Positions 7,547 to 17,381 are shown, counted from the first letter of the stretch. The stretch: DNA of 64,000 nucleotides from Massilistercora timonensis (GCF_900312975.1 NZ_LT990039.1:1054001-1118000); one strand, 5' to 3'. Made by a program: numbers and translations. The notes: a model not told the origin generated them from the sequence alone.

Positions 7547-8761
7547 TTACATCTCCTGGATCCGCCGGATCGCCGCCTTTGTATTCTCATGGCTTCCAAA
7601 AGCGGTCAGCCGGAAGTATCCTTCTCCGCTGGGGCCGAATCCGGATCCCGGCGTTCCTACCACTCCCGCATGCTCCAGCAGATAATCGAAGAACTCCCAG
7701 GAGCTCATCCCCTTAGGCGTCTCCAGCCAGATATAGGGAGCGTTTACGCCGCCGGACACGTTATAGCCCGCGCTTTTCAGCCCTTCGTAAATGGTTTTCG
7801 CATTTCTCATATAGTAGGCCACCTGTTCTTTCAGCTGTGCCTTTCCGGCTTCCGAGTAAACCGCCTCCCCGGCCCGCTGTACGATATAGGGCGCCCCGTT
7901 GTACTTGGTCCCGTGACGTCTGGCCCACAGAGAGTGAAGCATCACATCCCCGCTCTTCAGATCCTTGGGAACTACCGTGGCTCCCAGCCTTACCCCGGTG
8001 AATCCGGCATTCTTGGAGAAGCTGCGAAGCTCAATAGCACAGGTTCTGGCCCCCTGGCACTCATAGATGGTGTGAGGCACGTCCGCCTCTGAGATATAAG
8101 CTTCATAGGCTGCGTCATAGATAATCACAGCGCCCACCTTATTGGCATAATCCACCCATTCCTGAAGCTGGTCCCTCGTGATCGTAGAACCGGTCGGATT
8201 ATTGGGGAAGCAAAGATAGATGATGTCCGGCGTCTCCCTGGGCAACTCCGGCGCAAAACCAGTCTCCTTTGTGCAGGGCATATAGATCACATCGCTCCAG
8301 GTCTCGGTCTTCGGATCATAGTCCCCTGCCCGGCCCGCCATCACATTGGTGTCCACATAGACCGGATATACCGGGTCACACACTGCGATCTTATTATCCC
8401 TTGCGAAGATCTCCTGGATATTCCCGGAATCACACTTCGCCCCGTCGGAGATAAAGATCTCATCCGCCCGGATATCACAGCCTCTGTCCTGATAATCGTT
8501 TTTCGCCATGGCGCTTCTTAAGAATTCATATCCCAGATCCGGCGCGTAGCCGTGGAAGGTCTCTGCGTGGGCCATCTCATCCACCGCCTTATGGAGACTC
8601 TCGATGATGGCCGGCGCCAGAGGCTGGGTCACATCCCCGATCCCGAGACGGATGATCCCCTTATCCGGATTTGCCTCCTGATAAGCGGCCACCTTCCTGC
8701 CGATGGTAGAAAACAGATAACTTCCCGGAAGTTTCAAATAATCCTGATTTACTTTAAACAT
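7547..8761 (-). CDS. dapL: LL-diaminopimelate aminotransferase
   Basis: A 404-residue class I/II PLP aminotransferase. It converts L-tetrahydrodipicolinate plus glutamate to LL-diaminopimelate in one step, bypassing the succinyl or acetyl branches. The PLP lysine sits in SFSKNAGFTGVRLG, and FPNNPTGS and the N-terminal NQDYLKLPGSYLFSTI are typical of DapL. Start ATG 8761 follows an AAGGAG site in the gap after dapF; the longer frame reaches into dapF and is not needed. It is the second gene of a dapF-dapL operon, and dapB is encoded separately at 17587, so the window carries most of the DapL route to meso-diaminopimelate and lysine. Confidence 0.95.
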   Translation of the reverse strand: MFKVNQDYLKLPGSYLFSTIGRKVAAYQEANPDKGIIRLGIGDVTQPLAPAIIESLHKAVDEMAHAETFHGYAPDLGYEFLRSAMAKNDYQDRGCDIRADEIFISDGAKCDSGNIQEIFARDNKIAVCDPVYPVYVDTNVMAGRAGDYDPKTETWSDVIYMPCTKETGFAPELPRETPDIIYLCFPNNPTGSTITRDQLQEWVDYANKVGAVIIYDAAYEAYISEADVPHTIYECQGARTCAIELRSFSKNAGFTGVRLGATVVPKDLKSGDVMLHSLWARRHGTKYNGAPYIVQRAGEAVYSEAGKAQLKEQVAYYMRNAKTIYEGLKSAGYNVSGGVNAPYIWLETPKGMSSWEFFDYLLEHAGVVGTPGSGFGPSGEGYFRLTAFGSHENTKAAIRRIQEM

Positions 8762-8777
8762 ATCCTTCTCTCCTTCT

Positions 8778-9605
8778 CTACTGATTTCTGCCCGGAACGT
8801 CCAGATGCTCCAGGTCGATCTCTCCTTCAAATACCGTGCGGGCCGGCCCTGTCATATAAACGCTGCCGCCTTTGCCGTCCCACTGGATCTTAAGGTCTCC
8901 GCCCAGCAGGCGTACTGTTACCTGATGATCCGTCAGGCCGTTCACCATAGACGCCACCGCCACGGCGCAGGCGCCGGTGCCGCAGGCCAGGGTCTCCCCG
9001 GAGCCACGCTCCCACACCCGCATCTCCACCGTCTGCCGGTCCAGTACCCGGGCGAACTCTGTATTCACCCGGTTGGGGAACCGGGGATGCGTCTCAAAGC
9101 AGGGACCGATCTTCTCAATGACAAGCCCCTGTACATCCTCTATATACAACACTGCATGGGGGTTCCCCATGGAGACTTCCGTGATACGGTACTCCCGGCC
9201 ATTTACCTCTATCGGGCTGTCTATTGCGGACACTACAGGCGCTCCCATATCCACTTTGATCTCCCGTGCCTTTCCGTCCTGAGGGAATATCTCCAGATGT
9301 TTGATCCCTGCCAGGGTCTCTACCGTGATATCAGTCTTTTCAGTCAGGCCATAGTCATAGACGTATTTGCCCACACAGCGGATCCCGTTCCCGCACATCT
9401 CCCCCCGAGAGCCGTCCGCATTGTACATGCGCATCTCAAAATCCGCCGCTTTGGAAGGACAGATCAGGATCAGGCCGTCGGACCCCACTCCAAAATGACG
9501 GTCGCTGACCAGCCTTGCGGTCTCCTCCGGATCCGGCACCATCTCCTCCAGACAGTTGACATAGACATAATCATTTCCCAAACCTTGCATTTTCGTAAAT
9601 TTCAT
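8778..9605 (-). CDS. dapF: Diaminopimelate epimerase
   Basis: 275 residues. Interconverts LL- and meso-diaminopimelate through two catalytic cysteines, both visible: MCGNGIRC near residue 70 and LACGTGACA near residue 210. Length is normal. ATG 9605 follows AGGAG. It is 16 bp upstream of dapL in the same orientation, so the two consecutive steps are co-expressed. Product feeds both lysine and peptidoglycan. Confidence 0.97.
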   Translation of the reverse strand: MKFTKMQGLGNDYVYVNCLEEMVPDPEETARLVSDRHFGVGSDGLILICPSKAADFEMRMYNADGSRGEMCGNGIRCVGKYVYDYGLTEKTDITVETLAGIKHLEIFPQDGKAREIKVDMGAPVVSAIDSPIEVNGREYRITEVSMGNPHAVLYIEDVQGLVIEKIGPCFETHPRFPNRVNTEFARVLDRQTVEMRVWERGSGETLACGTGACAVAVASMVNGLTDHQVTVRLLGGDLKIQWDGKGGSVYMTGPARTVFEGEIDLEHLDVPGRNQ

Positions 9606-9625
9606 ACCATTCTCCTCATAAAAAT

Positions 9626-9655
9626 GGGCGTTCTCATTCCCCGATGAAAACGCCC
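9626..9655 (-). terminator. Leftward terminator before dapF
   Basis: Stem GGGCGTT/AACGCCC with T-rich sequence on the reverse strand; ends the small membrane-protein transcript. The dapF start is only 21 bp away. Confidence 0.6.
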
Positions 9656-9678
9656 TTGTTCTCGTACTTATCCTGTGC

Positions 9679-9888
9679 TTATTCTTCTTCGTCCAGCCAG
9701 TACTCGTCGTCCAGCTGATTATAGGTGTTGCCGTTGTTGTTCCCGCAGGCGATCCCCTTCTTCACCGGAGACAGAAGGAATCCCTTCACGATCCCCAGCA
9801 GCAGGCAGCAGACGATCACCAGGATCTTCTCCGCCGGCGTCCAGTCTCTCTCGAAAAACTCTTTGATGCCTTCCCAGATTGCTCTCAT
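9679..9888 (-). CDS. Small single-span membrane protein, unknown
   Basis: 69 residues: an amphipathic N-terminus (WEGIKEFFERDW), one membrane span at about residues 20-43 (ILVIVCCLLLGIVKGFLL), then a polar tail ending in the very acidic LDDEYWLDEEE. Start ATG 9888 follows AAGGAGG. I do not recognise a family. It is monocistronic and lies directly upstream of dapF with a terminator between. Confidence 0.7.
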   Translation of the reverse strand: MRAIWEGIKEFFERDWTPAEKILVIVCCLLLGIVKGFLLSPVKKGIACGNNNGNTYNQLDDEYWLDEEE

Positions 9889-10044
9889 AGCCGTACCTCC
9901 TTATTGATTTTTATACTCACCACGATTTTCTACTTTCTCATTATATTCTATTTCCCCGGAAAAAGAAAGGGGAAATGTGATTGAAAATCAGAGTGCGCTC
10001 TGTTAAAATAAGGATATTCCATTACTACGAAAGGAGACACGATC

Positions 10045-10689
10045 ATGAGTCTTGCAATCCCTATCGAAACCAGCGCCCGCCACATCCATCTGTGTGAAGA
10101 AGACTTCCACACCCTCTTTGGCGAAGGCGGGGGACTTACCTACAAGGCAGACTTAAGCCAGCCGGGCCAGTATGTCTGCGAAGAACGGCTGACCATCCAG
10201 GGACCCAAAGGCCGCTTTGAAAATGTAGCCGTCCTTGGCCCCTTCCGAAAGGAGACTCAGATCGAGATCTCCATGACAGACTCCCGGAAAATGGGTATCC
10301 CCGGCATGATCCGCCAGTCCGGCGACACAGAAGGCACTCCGGGATGCACTCTTATCGGTTCTGCGGGAAGCCTGGAACTGGACCACGGCGTCATCGTGGC
10401 CAAACGGCACATCCATATGACTCCTGTCCAGGCCATCCAGCTGAACGTCAAGGACAACGACGACGTCTTTGTGATCATGGAGAGCTATGAACGCTCTCTC
10501 ATCTTCGCCGACGTGGTCGTCCGCGTAGATCCCAACTTCGCCCTTGCCATGCATGTGGACACCGACGAGGCCAATGCCTTTGCCAATGAGAATCAGCCCA
10601 CCGGCGTCATCCTCAAGCTGTTCGGCGGCCGCACCTACAACCTGCAGAAATGGGCGGAAGAGCTGCAAAGCGGCATCCACCGCCTGTAA
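10045..10689 (+). CDS. pduL: Phosphate propanoyltransferase, PduL type
   Basis: 214 residues with the two PduL half-domains, each marked by a His-x-His motif that binds zinc: SARHIHL near residue 10 and AKRHIHM near residue 120. PduL transfers acyl groups between CoA and phosphate (acetyl or propionyl). There is no microcompartment targeting peptide and no shell gene nearby, so it probably acts as the free phosphotransacetylase in acetate formation. Start ATG after AAAGGAG. It is monocistronic and convergent with the TM1266-type gene, four bases away. Confidence 0.9.
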   Translation: MSLAIPIETSARHIHLCEEDFHTLFGEGGGLTYKADLSQPGQYVCEERLTIQGPKGRFENVAVLGPFRKETQIEISMTDSRKMGIPGMIRQSGDTEGTPGCTLIGSAGSLELDHGVIVAKRHIHMTPVQAIQLNVKDNDDVFVIMESYERSLIFADVVVRVDPNFALAMHVDTDEANAFANENQPTGVILKLFGGRTYNLQKWAEELQSGIHRL

Positions 10690-10693
10690 TCGT

Positions 10694-10939
10694 CTAAAGC
10701 TTCGCGGTCAGGGTCTTGGCCGTAACGCCTTCCACCATCCCCAGCTTCCCGGAGAGGGAGCTGGCGGCCTCCTGGGGCGCGTCGATCACCACACTGATGA
10801 TGGAGATCCCCCGCTGCCGGTAGGGAAGGCCCATCCGTCCCACAATATACTGGCGGTATTCATGGAGCAGGTCGTTGACCGCTCCCGCCGCTTCTTCATC
10901 TTTCACAATGATACTGATCACTGAAACTCTGTTCTCCAT
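10694..10939 (-). CDS. TM1266-type iron-hydrogenase-linked regulator
   Basis: An 81-residue ACT/NikR-C-like domain protein (ENRVSVISIIVKDEE...). The pattern matches the TM1266 family often annotated as putative regulator of the iron-only hydrogenase system. It has no DNA-binding domain of its own. Hydrogenase maturation genes are not in the window. It is 17 bp downstream of the flavodiiron gene, in one leftward operon, which links it to redox or oxygen response by context. Confidence 0.85.
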   Translation of the reverse strand: MENRVSVISIIVKDEEAAGAVNDLLHEYRQYIVGRMGLPYRQRGISIISVVIDAPQEAASSLSGKLGMVEGVTAKTLTAKL

Positions 10940-10956
10940 TCTGTATCCAACCTCCG

Positions 10957-12156
10957 TTACAGCGTCTCCATGATCTGTCCCGCAAATCTCTCAAGATCCC
11001 CGGCGCGCTCCGGCTTCAGGGCGGATTTCAGGGACAGCTGTTCCTCCAGCACCAGCATTTCCTTCATTTCCTCCAGCCGCTTTAAGATCTGCTTCCCGGA
11101 AGCAGCGGCCCAGGTTCCGTTCTCCATCAGGGCCACCGTGCGCTTCTGAACGGACAGGGCCTTCATATCTGTCAGGAGATTCTCCATGGGCGGGTAGATC
11201 CCTCCGTTATACGTAGGACACGCGATCACCAGATGACTGGCCCGGAAGATCTCTCCGATCAGATCGGATACATGGGTTCTGGACACATCGTAAACTGCGA
11301 TATTTCTCGCTCCTTTCTCCGCCAGCGCGCAGGCAAGGGCGTTCACCGCCTGCTCTGTATGGCCGTAGATCGAACCGTAGAGGACTACCACTGCCTTCTC
11401 CTCCGGCTCATACCGGCTCCATTTGTCATACTTGTCGATAAACCAGCCAAGATCCGTCCTCCAGATGGGACCGTGAAGGGGGCAGATCATCTGGATGTCC
11501 AGACCGGCCGCCTTCTTAAGGAGCCCCTGCACCTGCATTCCGTATTTCCCCACGATATTGGCATAGTATCTTCTGGCGTCCGCCAGGTACTCTCTCTCGA
11601 AATCCACCTCGTCATTGAAAATGGTGCCGTTCAGCGCGCCAAAAGTTCCGAACGCGTCGGCGGAGAAGAGAATCTTCTCCTTCTCATCATAGGACACCAG
11701 AACTTCCGGCCAGTGGACCATCGGCGCCGCCACGAAATGGAAGGTATGGCTTCCGGTAGAAAGGGTATCCCCCTCCTTCACCTCCATGGAGCGGCCGGAA
11801 AGATCCAGATCGAAGAACTGGCCGATCATCTGCAGGGCCTTGGCGCTTGCCACCACCTGGATCTCTGGATACTTTTCCAGAAGAAGCTTGATATTGGCCG
11901 CATGGTCCGGCTCCATGTGATGGACCACCAGATAATCAATGGAGCGGCCCGCAAGCCCTGCCTCCAGATTCTCAAAGAACTGTTCCGTGGCGGAAGCGTC
12001 CACCGTGTCCATCAGTGTTACCTTCTCATCCAGGATGAGATAGGAATTATAGGATACGCCCTTCGGTACCGGGAATAAATTCTCAAACAATGTGATCCGC
12101 CTGTCGTTGCAGCCGACCCACAGGATGTCTTCCGTTACTTTTCTTATGCTCTGCAT
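10957..12156 (-). CDS. FprA-family A-type flavoprotein (flavodiiron)
   Basis: 399 residues: an N-terminal metallo-beta-lactamase-like diiron domain with HxExDH at residues 80-85 and further ligands around H146 and H225, then a C-terminal flavodoxin domain from about 250 beginning VVLYGSIYGHTEQAV. Such soluble enzymes reduce O2 to water and/or NO to N2O, protecting anaerobes. Start ATG follows AAGGAGG. The gene is in a leftward run xth-fprA-TM1266 with short gaps, so oxidative-stress defence and DNA repair may be co-expressed. Confidence 0.95.
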   Translation of the reverse strand: MQSIRKVTEDILWVGCNDRRITLFENLFPVPKGVSYNSYLILDEKVTLMDTVDASATEQFFENLEAGLAGRSIDYLVVHHMEPDHAANIKLLLEKYPEIQVVASAKALQMIGQFFDLDLSGRSMEVKEGDTLSTGSHTFHFVAAPMVHWPEVLVSYDEKEKILFSADAFGTFGALNGTIFNDEVDFEREYLADARRYYANIVGKYGMQVQGLLKKAAGLDIQMICPLHGPIWRTDLGWFIDKYDKWSRYEPEEKAVVVLYGSIYGHTEQAVNALACALAEKGARNIAVYDVSRTHVSDLIGEIFRASHLVIACPTYNGGIYPPMENLLTDMKALSVQKRTVALMENGTWAAASGKQILKRLEEMKEMLVLEEQLSLKSALKPERAGDLERFAGQIMETL

Positions 12157-12169
12157 TTGTTGTTCCTCC

Positions 12170-12925
12170 TTACCAATTTATGTCAAGTTCCACGGGACAG
12201 TGGTCCGATCCCATCACCTGGGTCAGGATCCTTGCGTCCTCCAGCTTTTCCTTAAGACAGTCGGATACGCAGAAGTAGTCGATCCGCCACCCTGCGTTCT
12301 TCTCCCTTGCCTTGAACCGATAGGACCACCAGGAATAGATCCCCTCCTGGTCCGGGTAGAAATACCGGAAGGTATCCACGAATCCAGCCTCCAGAAGATG
12401 GGAGAACTTCTCCCGCTCCTCTTCGGTGAATCCGGCGTTCTTCCGATTGGTCTTAGGGTTCTTAAGGTCGATCTCCCTGTGGGCCACATTCAGGTCCCCG
12501 CAGAAGATCACCGGCTTTGTCTCCTCCAGCTTCTTCAGATAGGAGAGGAACGCTTCCTCCCACTCCATCCGATAGGGAAGCCTTGCCAGTTCATTCTGGG
12601 AGTTAGGCGTATATACGGTTACAAAGTAAAACCCGTCATATTCCAGCGTGATCACCCGGCCCTCCCGGTCATGCTCCTCCTGCCCGATGCCAAGAGAGAC
12701 GCTTAACGGCTCCTTCTTCGTGAACACCGCCGTCCCGGAATATCCCTTTTTCTCCGCGTAATTCCAGTACTGATGATACCCGGGCGTCTCCAGGTCGATC
12801 TGTCCTTCCTGCAGCTTGGTCTCCTGGACACAGAAGATATCCGCGTCCGCCTCCCGGAAGAAATCCAGGAACCCTTTCTGCACACAGGCCCGCAGGCCGT
12901 TCACGTTCCATGAGATAAACTTCAT
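12170..12925 (-). CDS. xth: Exodeoxyribonuclease III
   Basis: 251 residues of the EEP nuclease family. Motifs seen: NVNGLRA at residues 7-13, QETKLQ (catalytic Glu) at 35-40, GDLNVAH at about 142, and GSDHCPVEL near the C-terminus. It cleaves at abasic sites and removes 3' blocks in base-excision repair. ATG 12925 follows GGGAGGAG. It lies 14 bp upstream of the flavodiiron gene. Confidence 0.95.
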   Translation of the reverse strand: MKFISWNVNGLRACVQKGFLDFFREADADIFCVQETKLQEGQIDLETPGYHQYWNYAEKKGYSGTAVFTKKEPLSVSLGIGQEEHDREGRVITLEYDGFYFVTVYTPNSQNELARLPYRMEWEEAFLSYLKKLEETKPVIFCGDLNVAHREIDLKNPKTNRKNAGFTEEEREKFSHLLEAGFVDTFRYFYPDQEGIYSWWSYRFKAREKNAGWRIDYFCVSDCLKEKLEDARILTQVMGSDHCPVELDINW

Positions 12926-12944
12926 CTGATCTCCTCCCTGTTCT

Positions 12945-13679
12945 CTAGTAGTAGACCTTGCGCAGGAAAAGTCCTCTGGCCGGAGCCAGGAATCCCGCCA
13001 GGGACCGGTCTTCCGCCGCGATCACCACCGGCAGCATGTCCGCGTCCCGCTCGCCGGTTCCGATCTCCAGGAGAGTCCCTGTGAGGATCCGGACCATGTG
13101 GTACAAAAATCCGGTGCCATAGTAAGTGATCCGCACCTTCTCCCCGGAGCGGACGATCTTGATATTGGTGATCTTGCGCACCGGGTCCTTGCAGTCCTTG
13201 TCGTCGGTAAAGCTGGTAAAATTCTTGGGACCGATCAGGTATTTCACCGCGTCCCGCATGGCTTCAATATCCAGCTTCACCGGATAGTGATAACAGTATC
13301 TCCGGGAAAATACATCCGGCTTCTCCCGGCAGTCGATGTAGTATTCATATTTCTTTCCCTTGGCGCTCTTTCTGGCGTGAAAGCCGTTCTTCACCAGTTC
13401 CACCTTCACGATCCGGATATCTTCCGGAAGATACCGGTTCAGCGCGTCCTTGAATTCTTTGGGATCATACAGCTTGGACAACTTCACACTGGCTACCTGT
13501 CCTCTGGCGTGGACGCCCGCGTCGGTCCTTCCGGAGCCGTCCACCTGGACCCGGTATCCCACCAGCTTCCCGATGCTCCACTCCAGAACAAACTGGATGG
13601 TATTGTCGGTGGTCGCCTGGCGCTGCCATCCCTGATATCTGCTCCCGTCATAGGAAATCGTCAGTTTATAAGTTCTCAT
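12945..13679 (-). CDS. truA: tRNA pseudouridine(38-40) synthase
   Basis: 244 residues. The catalytic aspartate is in [14 protein letters not shown] at about residue 50-60, the TruA signature. It modifies the anticodon arm of many tRNAs. The segment [24 protein letters not shown] is also standard. The gene follows nrdR at 17 bp and precedes xth at 19 bp on the reverse strand, so it is part of a leftward housekeeping run. Translation start ATG 13679. Confidence 0.96.
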   Translation of the reverse strand: MRTYKLTISYDGSRYQGWQRQATTDNTIQFVLEWSIGKLVGYRVQVDGSGRTDAGVHARGQVASVKLSKLYDPKEFKDALNRYLPEDIRIVKVELVKNGFHARKSAKGKKYEYYIDCREKPDVFSRRYCYHYPVKLDIEAMRDAVKYLIGPKNFTSFTDDKDCKDPVRKITNIKIVRSGEKVRITYYGTGFLYHMVRILTGTLLEIGTGERDADMLPVVIAAEDRSLAGFLAPARGLFLRKVYY

Positions 13680-13696
13680 ATCTTTTGCTCCCTACA

Positions 13697-14146
13697 CTAC
13701 TTCAAAAACTTCTTCAGCTCGTCCATAAAGGTATTCACATCCTTGAACTCCCTGTAGACAGAGGCGAAACGCACATAGGCCACCTCGTCCAGGTTCTTCA
13801 GTTCGTCCATCACGATCTCGCCGATAGTACTGCTTGGCACTTCCTTTGCCTCCAGGCTGAAGATCTTGGTCTCGATCCGGTCGATGGCCCGCTGGATATC
13901 TTCCGCGGAAACCGGCCGCTTGTAGCAGGCCTGCAGGATCCCCTTCTCGATCTTGCCCCGGTTATATTGTTCCCGGTTATTATCCTTCTTAATGATGATA
14001 AGAGGGATGGTCTCGATCTTCTCATAGGTGGTAAAGCGTTTACCGCACACATCGCAGGAACGTCTCCTCCTTATGGAGTTGCCGTCCTCCGCCGGCCTGG
14101 AATCAATTACTCTTGTGTCTGGATTACCGCAGTATGGACATTTCAT
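13697..14146 (-). CDS. nrdR: Transcriptional repressor NrdR
   Basis: 149 residues: an N-terminal zinc ribbon (CPYC at 3-6 and CDVC at 31-34) and an ATP-cone domain from about residue 48 (PLIIIKKDNNREQYNRGKI). NrdR senses ATP/dATP and represses ribonucleotide reductase genes through NrdR boxes. No nrd gene lies in this window. Length and order are standard. It is the first gene of the nrdR-truA run. Confidence 0.96.
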   Translation of the reverse strand: MKCPYCGNPDTRVIDSRPAEDGNSIRRRRSCDVCGKRFTTYEKIETIPLIIIKKDNNREQYNRGKIEKGILQACYKRPVSAEDIQRAIDRIETKIFSLEAKEVPSSTIGEIVMDELKNLDEVAYVRFASVYREFKDVNTFMDELKKFLK

Positions 14147-14208
14147 CGTGTCTTAAATTCCTTTCTTTTTCTTGTATTCTACTAGTATAACTTTCCAAAA
14201 ACCAGAAG

Positions 14209-14481
14209 TCAAACCCGTCCGAAGAGTTTCCCTTCCGGCGCCTCCAGATCCTCATGGATCTCCACCAGGATGATGTCCGGCCCGATCTTCTTCACGCACC
14301 GGAAGGGGATCACATACTCCGCCCCGTCGCCAAAGATCCCGCAGAATTTCCCTCCCCTGGGAATGACAATGGCCTCGATGCGCCCCTGGCATTCATCTAT
14401 GATTAAATCTACCACATATCCCAGCTTTTTACAATCGCACGCGTTGATAACTTCTTTCGCCTCCAGTTCACAAAGACGCAA
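14209..14481 (-). CDS. YlmC/YmxH family PRC-barrel sporulation protein
   Basis: 90 residues from a TTG start at 14481, giving MRLCELEAKEVINACDCKKLG, the usual N-terminus of the family; a purine-rich GGGGAGAGG lies about 8 bases upstream. A longer frame from 14523 exists but would add an unrelated peptide that overlaps a palindrome. YlmC/YmxH proteins are PRC-barrel proteins linked to sporulation in endospore formers, with no settled mechanism. This supports a spore-forming ancestry for the host. Between nrdR and arcC, all leftward. Confidence 0.82.
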   Translation of the reverse strand: MRLCELEAKEVINACDCKKLGYVVDLIIDECQGRIEAIVIPRGGKFCGIFGDGAEYVIPFRCVKKIGPDIILVEIHEDLEAPEGKLFGRV

Positions 14482-14575
14482 CAGGACCGCCCTCTCCCCG
14501 GGATGTACAAAAAACATCCGCATATACTTCTTATAGGCAGTATATGCGGATGTCTTACTCTCGTTACAGATCCTC

Positions 14576-15508
14576 TTATCCCTGGATGATGGTGCCGGTC
14601 TTGCCCTTCAGGGCCTCTCCCAGCTTGTCAAAGGAGGTGATAAGCGCCCGTCTTCCTTCCCGCTTCTCGATAAATCCAAGAGAAGCGCTGAACTTGGGCA
14701 GCATGTTGTACTCTCCGAAATGTCCTTCTTCCATATATCTGCGGGCGTCTTCCACGGAGATCTCTCCCAGCTCTTCCTCATCAGGACGTCCCATGTTGAT
14801 CTTCACCTTCTCCACGCTGGTCAGGATGATCAGCTCATCGGCGTCCACTTCTTCCGCCATCTTCCCGGCGGCCAGGTCCTTCTCGATGACCGCGCTGGCG
14901 CCTTTGAGATGGTTGTCCTGCTGAAGCACGGGGATCCCGCCGCCTCCACAGGCGATCACGATCTGGTCCGCGTCAAGAAGCGCCTTAATGGCGTCGATCT
15001 CCACGATGGTCCCCGGCTGGGGCGCGGATACGATCCGGCGGAACCCTTTCCCAGGCTCCTCCACCACGTAGTTGCCTTTCTTGCGCTCCTCATTGGCTTC
15101 TTCCGCGTTCATATACCGGCCAAGCACCTTGGTAGGCGTATAGAAAGCGTCGTCATAGGGATCCACGATCACCTGGGTCAGGATAGTGCTCACCGTCCGG
15201 TAGATCCCCCGGTTCAGAAGCTCCTCCCGGATGCTGTTCTGAAGGTCGTACCCGATATAGCCCTGGCTCATGGCGGAACATACCGACATGGGCGCGGCAG
15301 TGTAATCCTGATGGGCCTTGCCAAACTCATTCATAGCGGTATGGATCATGCCCACCTGGGGCGCGTTGCTGTGGGTGATGGCCACCTGATAACCCTGCTC
15401 GATCAGGTCCGCGATCACCTTGGATGTATGGTTTACTGCTTCTTTCTGCTCCGGGAGCGTGGTCCCCAGAGCCCGGTGGCCAAGCGCCACTACCACTCTT
15501 TTTTTCAT
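14576..15508 (-). CDS. arcC: Carbamate kinase
   Basis: 310 residues. Makes ATP from carbamoyl phosphate and ADP. Family features include HSNAPQVGMI, IACGGGGIPV and DADELIILTSVEKV. The usual VIALGGNAL start is here VVALGHRALG, a variant in the ATP-binding loop also known to me from other Clostridia. No arginine deiminase or ornithine carbamoyltransferase is adjacent; the neighbours are ylmC and a SulP transporter, so the carbamoyl phosphate source (citrulline, purine or allantoin breakdown) is not visible. Confidence 0.92.
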   Translation of the reverse strand: MKKRVVVALGHRALGTTLPEQKEAVNHTSKVIADLIEQGYQVAITHSNAPQVGMIHTAMNEFGKAHQDYTAAPMSVCSAMSQGYIGYDLQNSIREELLNRGIYRTVSTILTQVIVDPYDDAFYTPTKVLGRYMNAEEANEERKKGNYVVEEPGKGFRRIVSAPQPGTIVEIDAIKALLDADQIVIACGGGGIPVLQQDNHLKGASAVIEKDLAAGKMAEEVDADELIILTSVEKVKINMGRPDEEELGEISVEDARRYMEEGHFGEYNMLPKFSASLGFIEKREGRRALITSFDKLGEALKGKTGTIIQG

Positions 15509-15592
15509 ACTCTTTACCTCTGTTTTCCCATGGTCTAGTTAGGACTTCTGCTTTCTTTTTATCCTAGCATACTATAGCGTCCGTGTAAATCT

Positions 15593-17311
15593 TTATTCCG
15601 TTTCTTTCCCGGCTTCTCTTTCCGTCTCCGGCTCTATCTCCTTGTGTACCTCAAGGACCGCCTCCTCTACAGTAGGCAGCACCTTCTCATCCCGGATCAG
15701 CGTCCCTTCCCCCAGGAATGCCAGCTGTTCTTCCAGATGCTTTGGCACTTCCGTCAGGTAGAAGTGGATCCCCTGCTTCTCCAGATTGTCCGCTAGGATC
15801 TCCAGACGGTCCGCCGCAGTAAGATCAATGCTGCTGATCGCGCCGCCGTCCACGATCACCGCTTTTGTATCTTCCTTTATGCTGTTCTCAATATCCTGCT
15901 GGAAGATCTTGATATTGGCGAAAAACAGCCGCTCTCCAAACTGATAGACCACCATCTGGTGGATGGGCTCGGCTTCTTCCCGCTCCTGAAGGTTGTAAAG
16001 TCCCTCTTTCTCCGGGATCCTTCCCAGGAAGGCCCTGGGGGGATTGGTCACCTCCACGATCACCTCGGTGATCACCACGATGAAGGACAGAAGCATTCCG
16101 ATCACTACGCCGTACACCGTTCCCAGGAAGAGAACCCCCAGCATAGCCGCCACAAAGATCCAGAAGTCTCTTTTACGCACCTTCCACAGCCGCAGGGCCA
16201 GATGGACTTCCACCACCTTCATCAGCGCGCAGATCACTATCGCCGTCAGAACCGGGACAGGCAGATACTCAATAAACCCGGTCCCTGTAAAGAGCAGGGC
16301 CAGCATAACGATCCCCGCCACTACGGACACCAGCTGGGTGTGCCCGCCGTACTGATCATTCATAGAAGTCCGGGAAATGCTTCCGTTCACCGGGCAGCTT
16401 CCGGTAAGCGCCGCCGCCCCATTGGCCAGGGCACAGGCCAGGATCTCCCGGTTCTCGTTGATCTTATAACCGTTTTTCAGGGCAAATTCATTTTCCGCAA
16501 GCAAAGTCTCTGCCATCACCACTGCAGCCACCATCAGAGATTTTCCCACCACATGGGTGATCTCCACATTCGCGAAATCCGGCAGGATGATCCCGGGAAA
16601 TCCAGGATCCACATGAGACAATAATGCCACATCGTACTGCTCCAGATGAAGGACTGCGGTAAGCCCGGCCCCCGCCGCCATCACGAAGATGGGCATGGGG
16701 AACTTGGGGATGAACCGGGTTGCCGCCAGGATGATCACCAGGGAACATACTCCAAGGAGTAGAGAAACCGAATTGATATCCCGGGCAGTCTCCAGGATAT
16801 GTCCCAGAAGCTCCGGCGCTTCTCCTGCTTCCGCCTTTCCTCCCATAAGCTTGGGGATCTGCATCAGGATGATCTCAACACCGATACCGCTGATAAATCC
16901 CCCCATCACCGGAGAAGAAATGAAATTCACGATCCTGCCTGCCTTCAGAAAATAGAACAGCAAAAGCCACAGGCAGGTAAACAGCGCCATCATCGGCACA
17001 AAGGCCATGGCTTCCGGCGTTCCGCCCACAATGCCAAAAGAGGCGATCGTCGCCCCCGCCAGCGCCGCCGGCGTGGCGTCTACCCCCAGGATGAACTGCC
17101 TGGACCGGGTGACTGCCGCAAAGACGATGATCGGAAGCACCGACCCGTACAGACCATACACCGGCGGCAGGCCGGACACTTCCGCATAACCCATGGCAAT
17201 GGGAATAGATACCGCTGCTATGATGATCCCCACAAAAATATCTTTGGGAAGGTATCGCCAGGAATATCCCCGCAGTGTACAAAACAATCCTTTCGCCTGT
17301 TGCTTCTCCAT
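15593..17311 (-). CDS. SulP family anion transporter with STAS domain
   Basis: 572 residues: 12-14 membrane spans over residues 20-430, including the SulP signature region near GYAEVSGLPPVYGLYGSVLP and the NGAAALTGSCPVNGSISRTSMN segment, then a cytoplasmic STAS domain at about 450-555. SLC26/SulP proteins carry sulfate, bicarbonate or dicarboxylates; the substrate cannot be read from sequence. The C-terminal tail is Glu/Lys-rich. It lies upstream of arcC in the same direction with an 84-bp gap, so possible bicarbonate exchange linked to carbamate metabolism is only a guess. Confidence 0.92.
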   Translation of the reverse strand: MEKQQAKGLFCTLRGYSWRYLPKDIFVGIIIAAVSIPIAMGYAEVSGLPPVYGLYGSVLPIIVFAAVTRSRQFILGVDATPAALAGATIASFGIVGGTPEAMAFVPMMALFTCLWLLLFYFLKAGRIVNFISSPVMGGFISGIGVEIILMQIPKLMGGKAEAGEAPELLGHILETARDINSVSLLLGVCSLVIILAATRFIPKFPMPIFVMAAGAGLTAVLHLEQYDVALLSHVDPGFPGIILPDFANVEITHVVGKSLMVAAVVMAETLLAENEFALKNGYKINENREILACALANGAAALTGSCPVNGSISRTSMNDQYGGHTQLVSVVAGIVMLALLFTGTGFIEYLPVPVLTAIVICALMKVVEVHLALRLWKVRKRDFWIFVAAMLGVLFLGTVYGVVIGMLLSFIVVITEVIVEVTNPPRAFLGRIPEKEGLYNLQEREEAEPIHQMVVYQFGERLFFANIKIFQQDIENSIKEDTKAVIVDGGAISSIDLTAADRLEILADNLEKQGIHFYLTEVPKHLEEQLAFLGEGTLIRDEKVLPTVEEAVLEVHKEIEPETEREAGKETE

Positions 17312-17344
17312 TTCTTTTCCCTCATTCTTCTTTGGTAATAAAAA

Positions 17345-17376
17345 AGGCTTAACTGCCGTCCCGGAAAGTTAAGCCT
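17345..17376 (-). terminator. Terminator after tRNA-Pro
   Basis: On the reverse strand, AGGCTTAACT/AGTTAAGCCT stem followed by TTTTTT, six bases past the tRNA 3' end. Confidence 0.9.
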
Positions 17377-17381
17377 CTGCG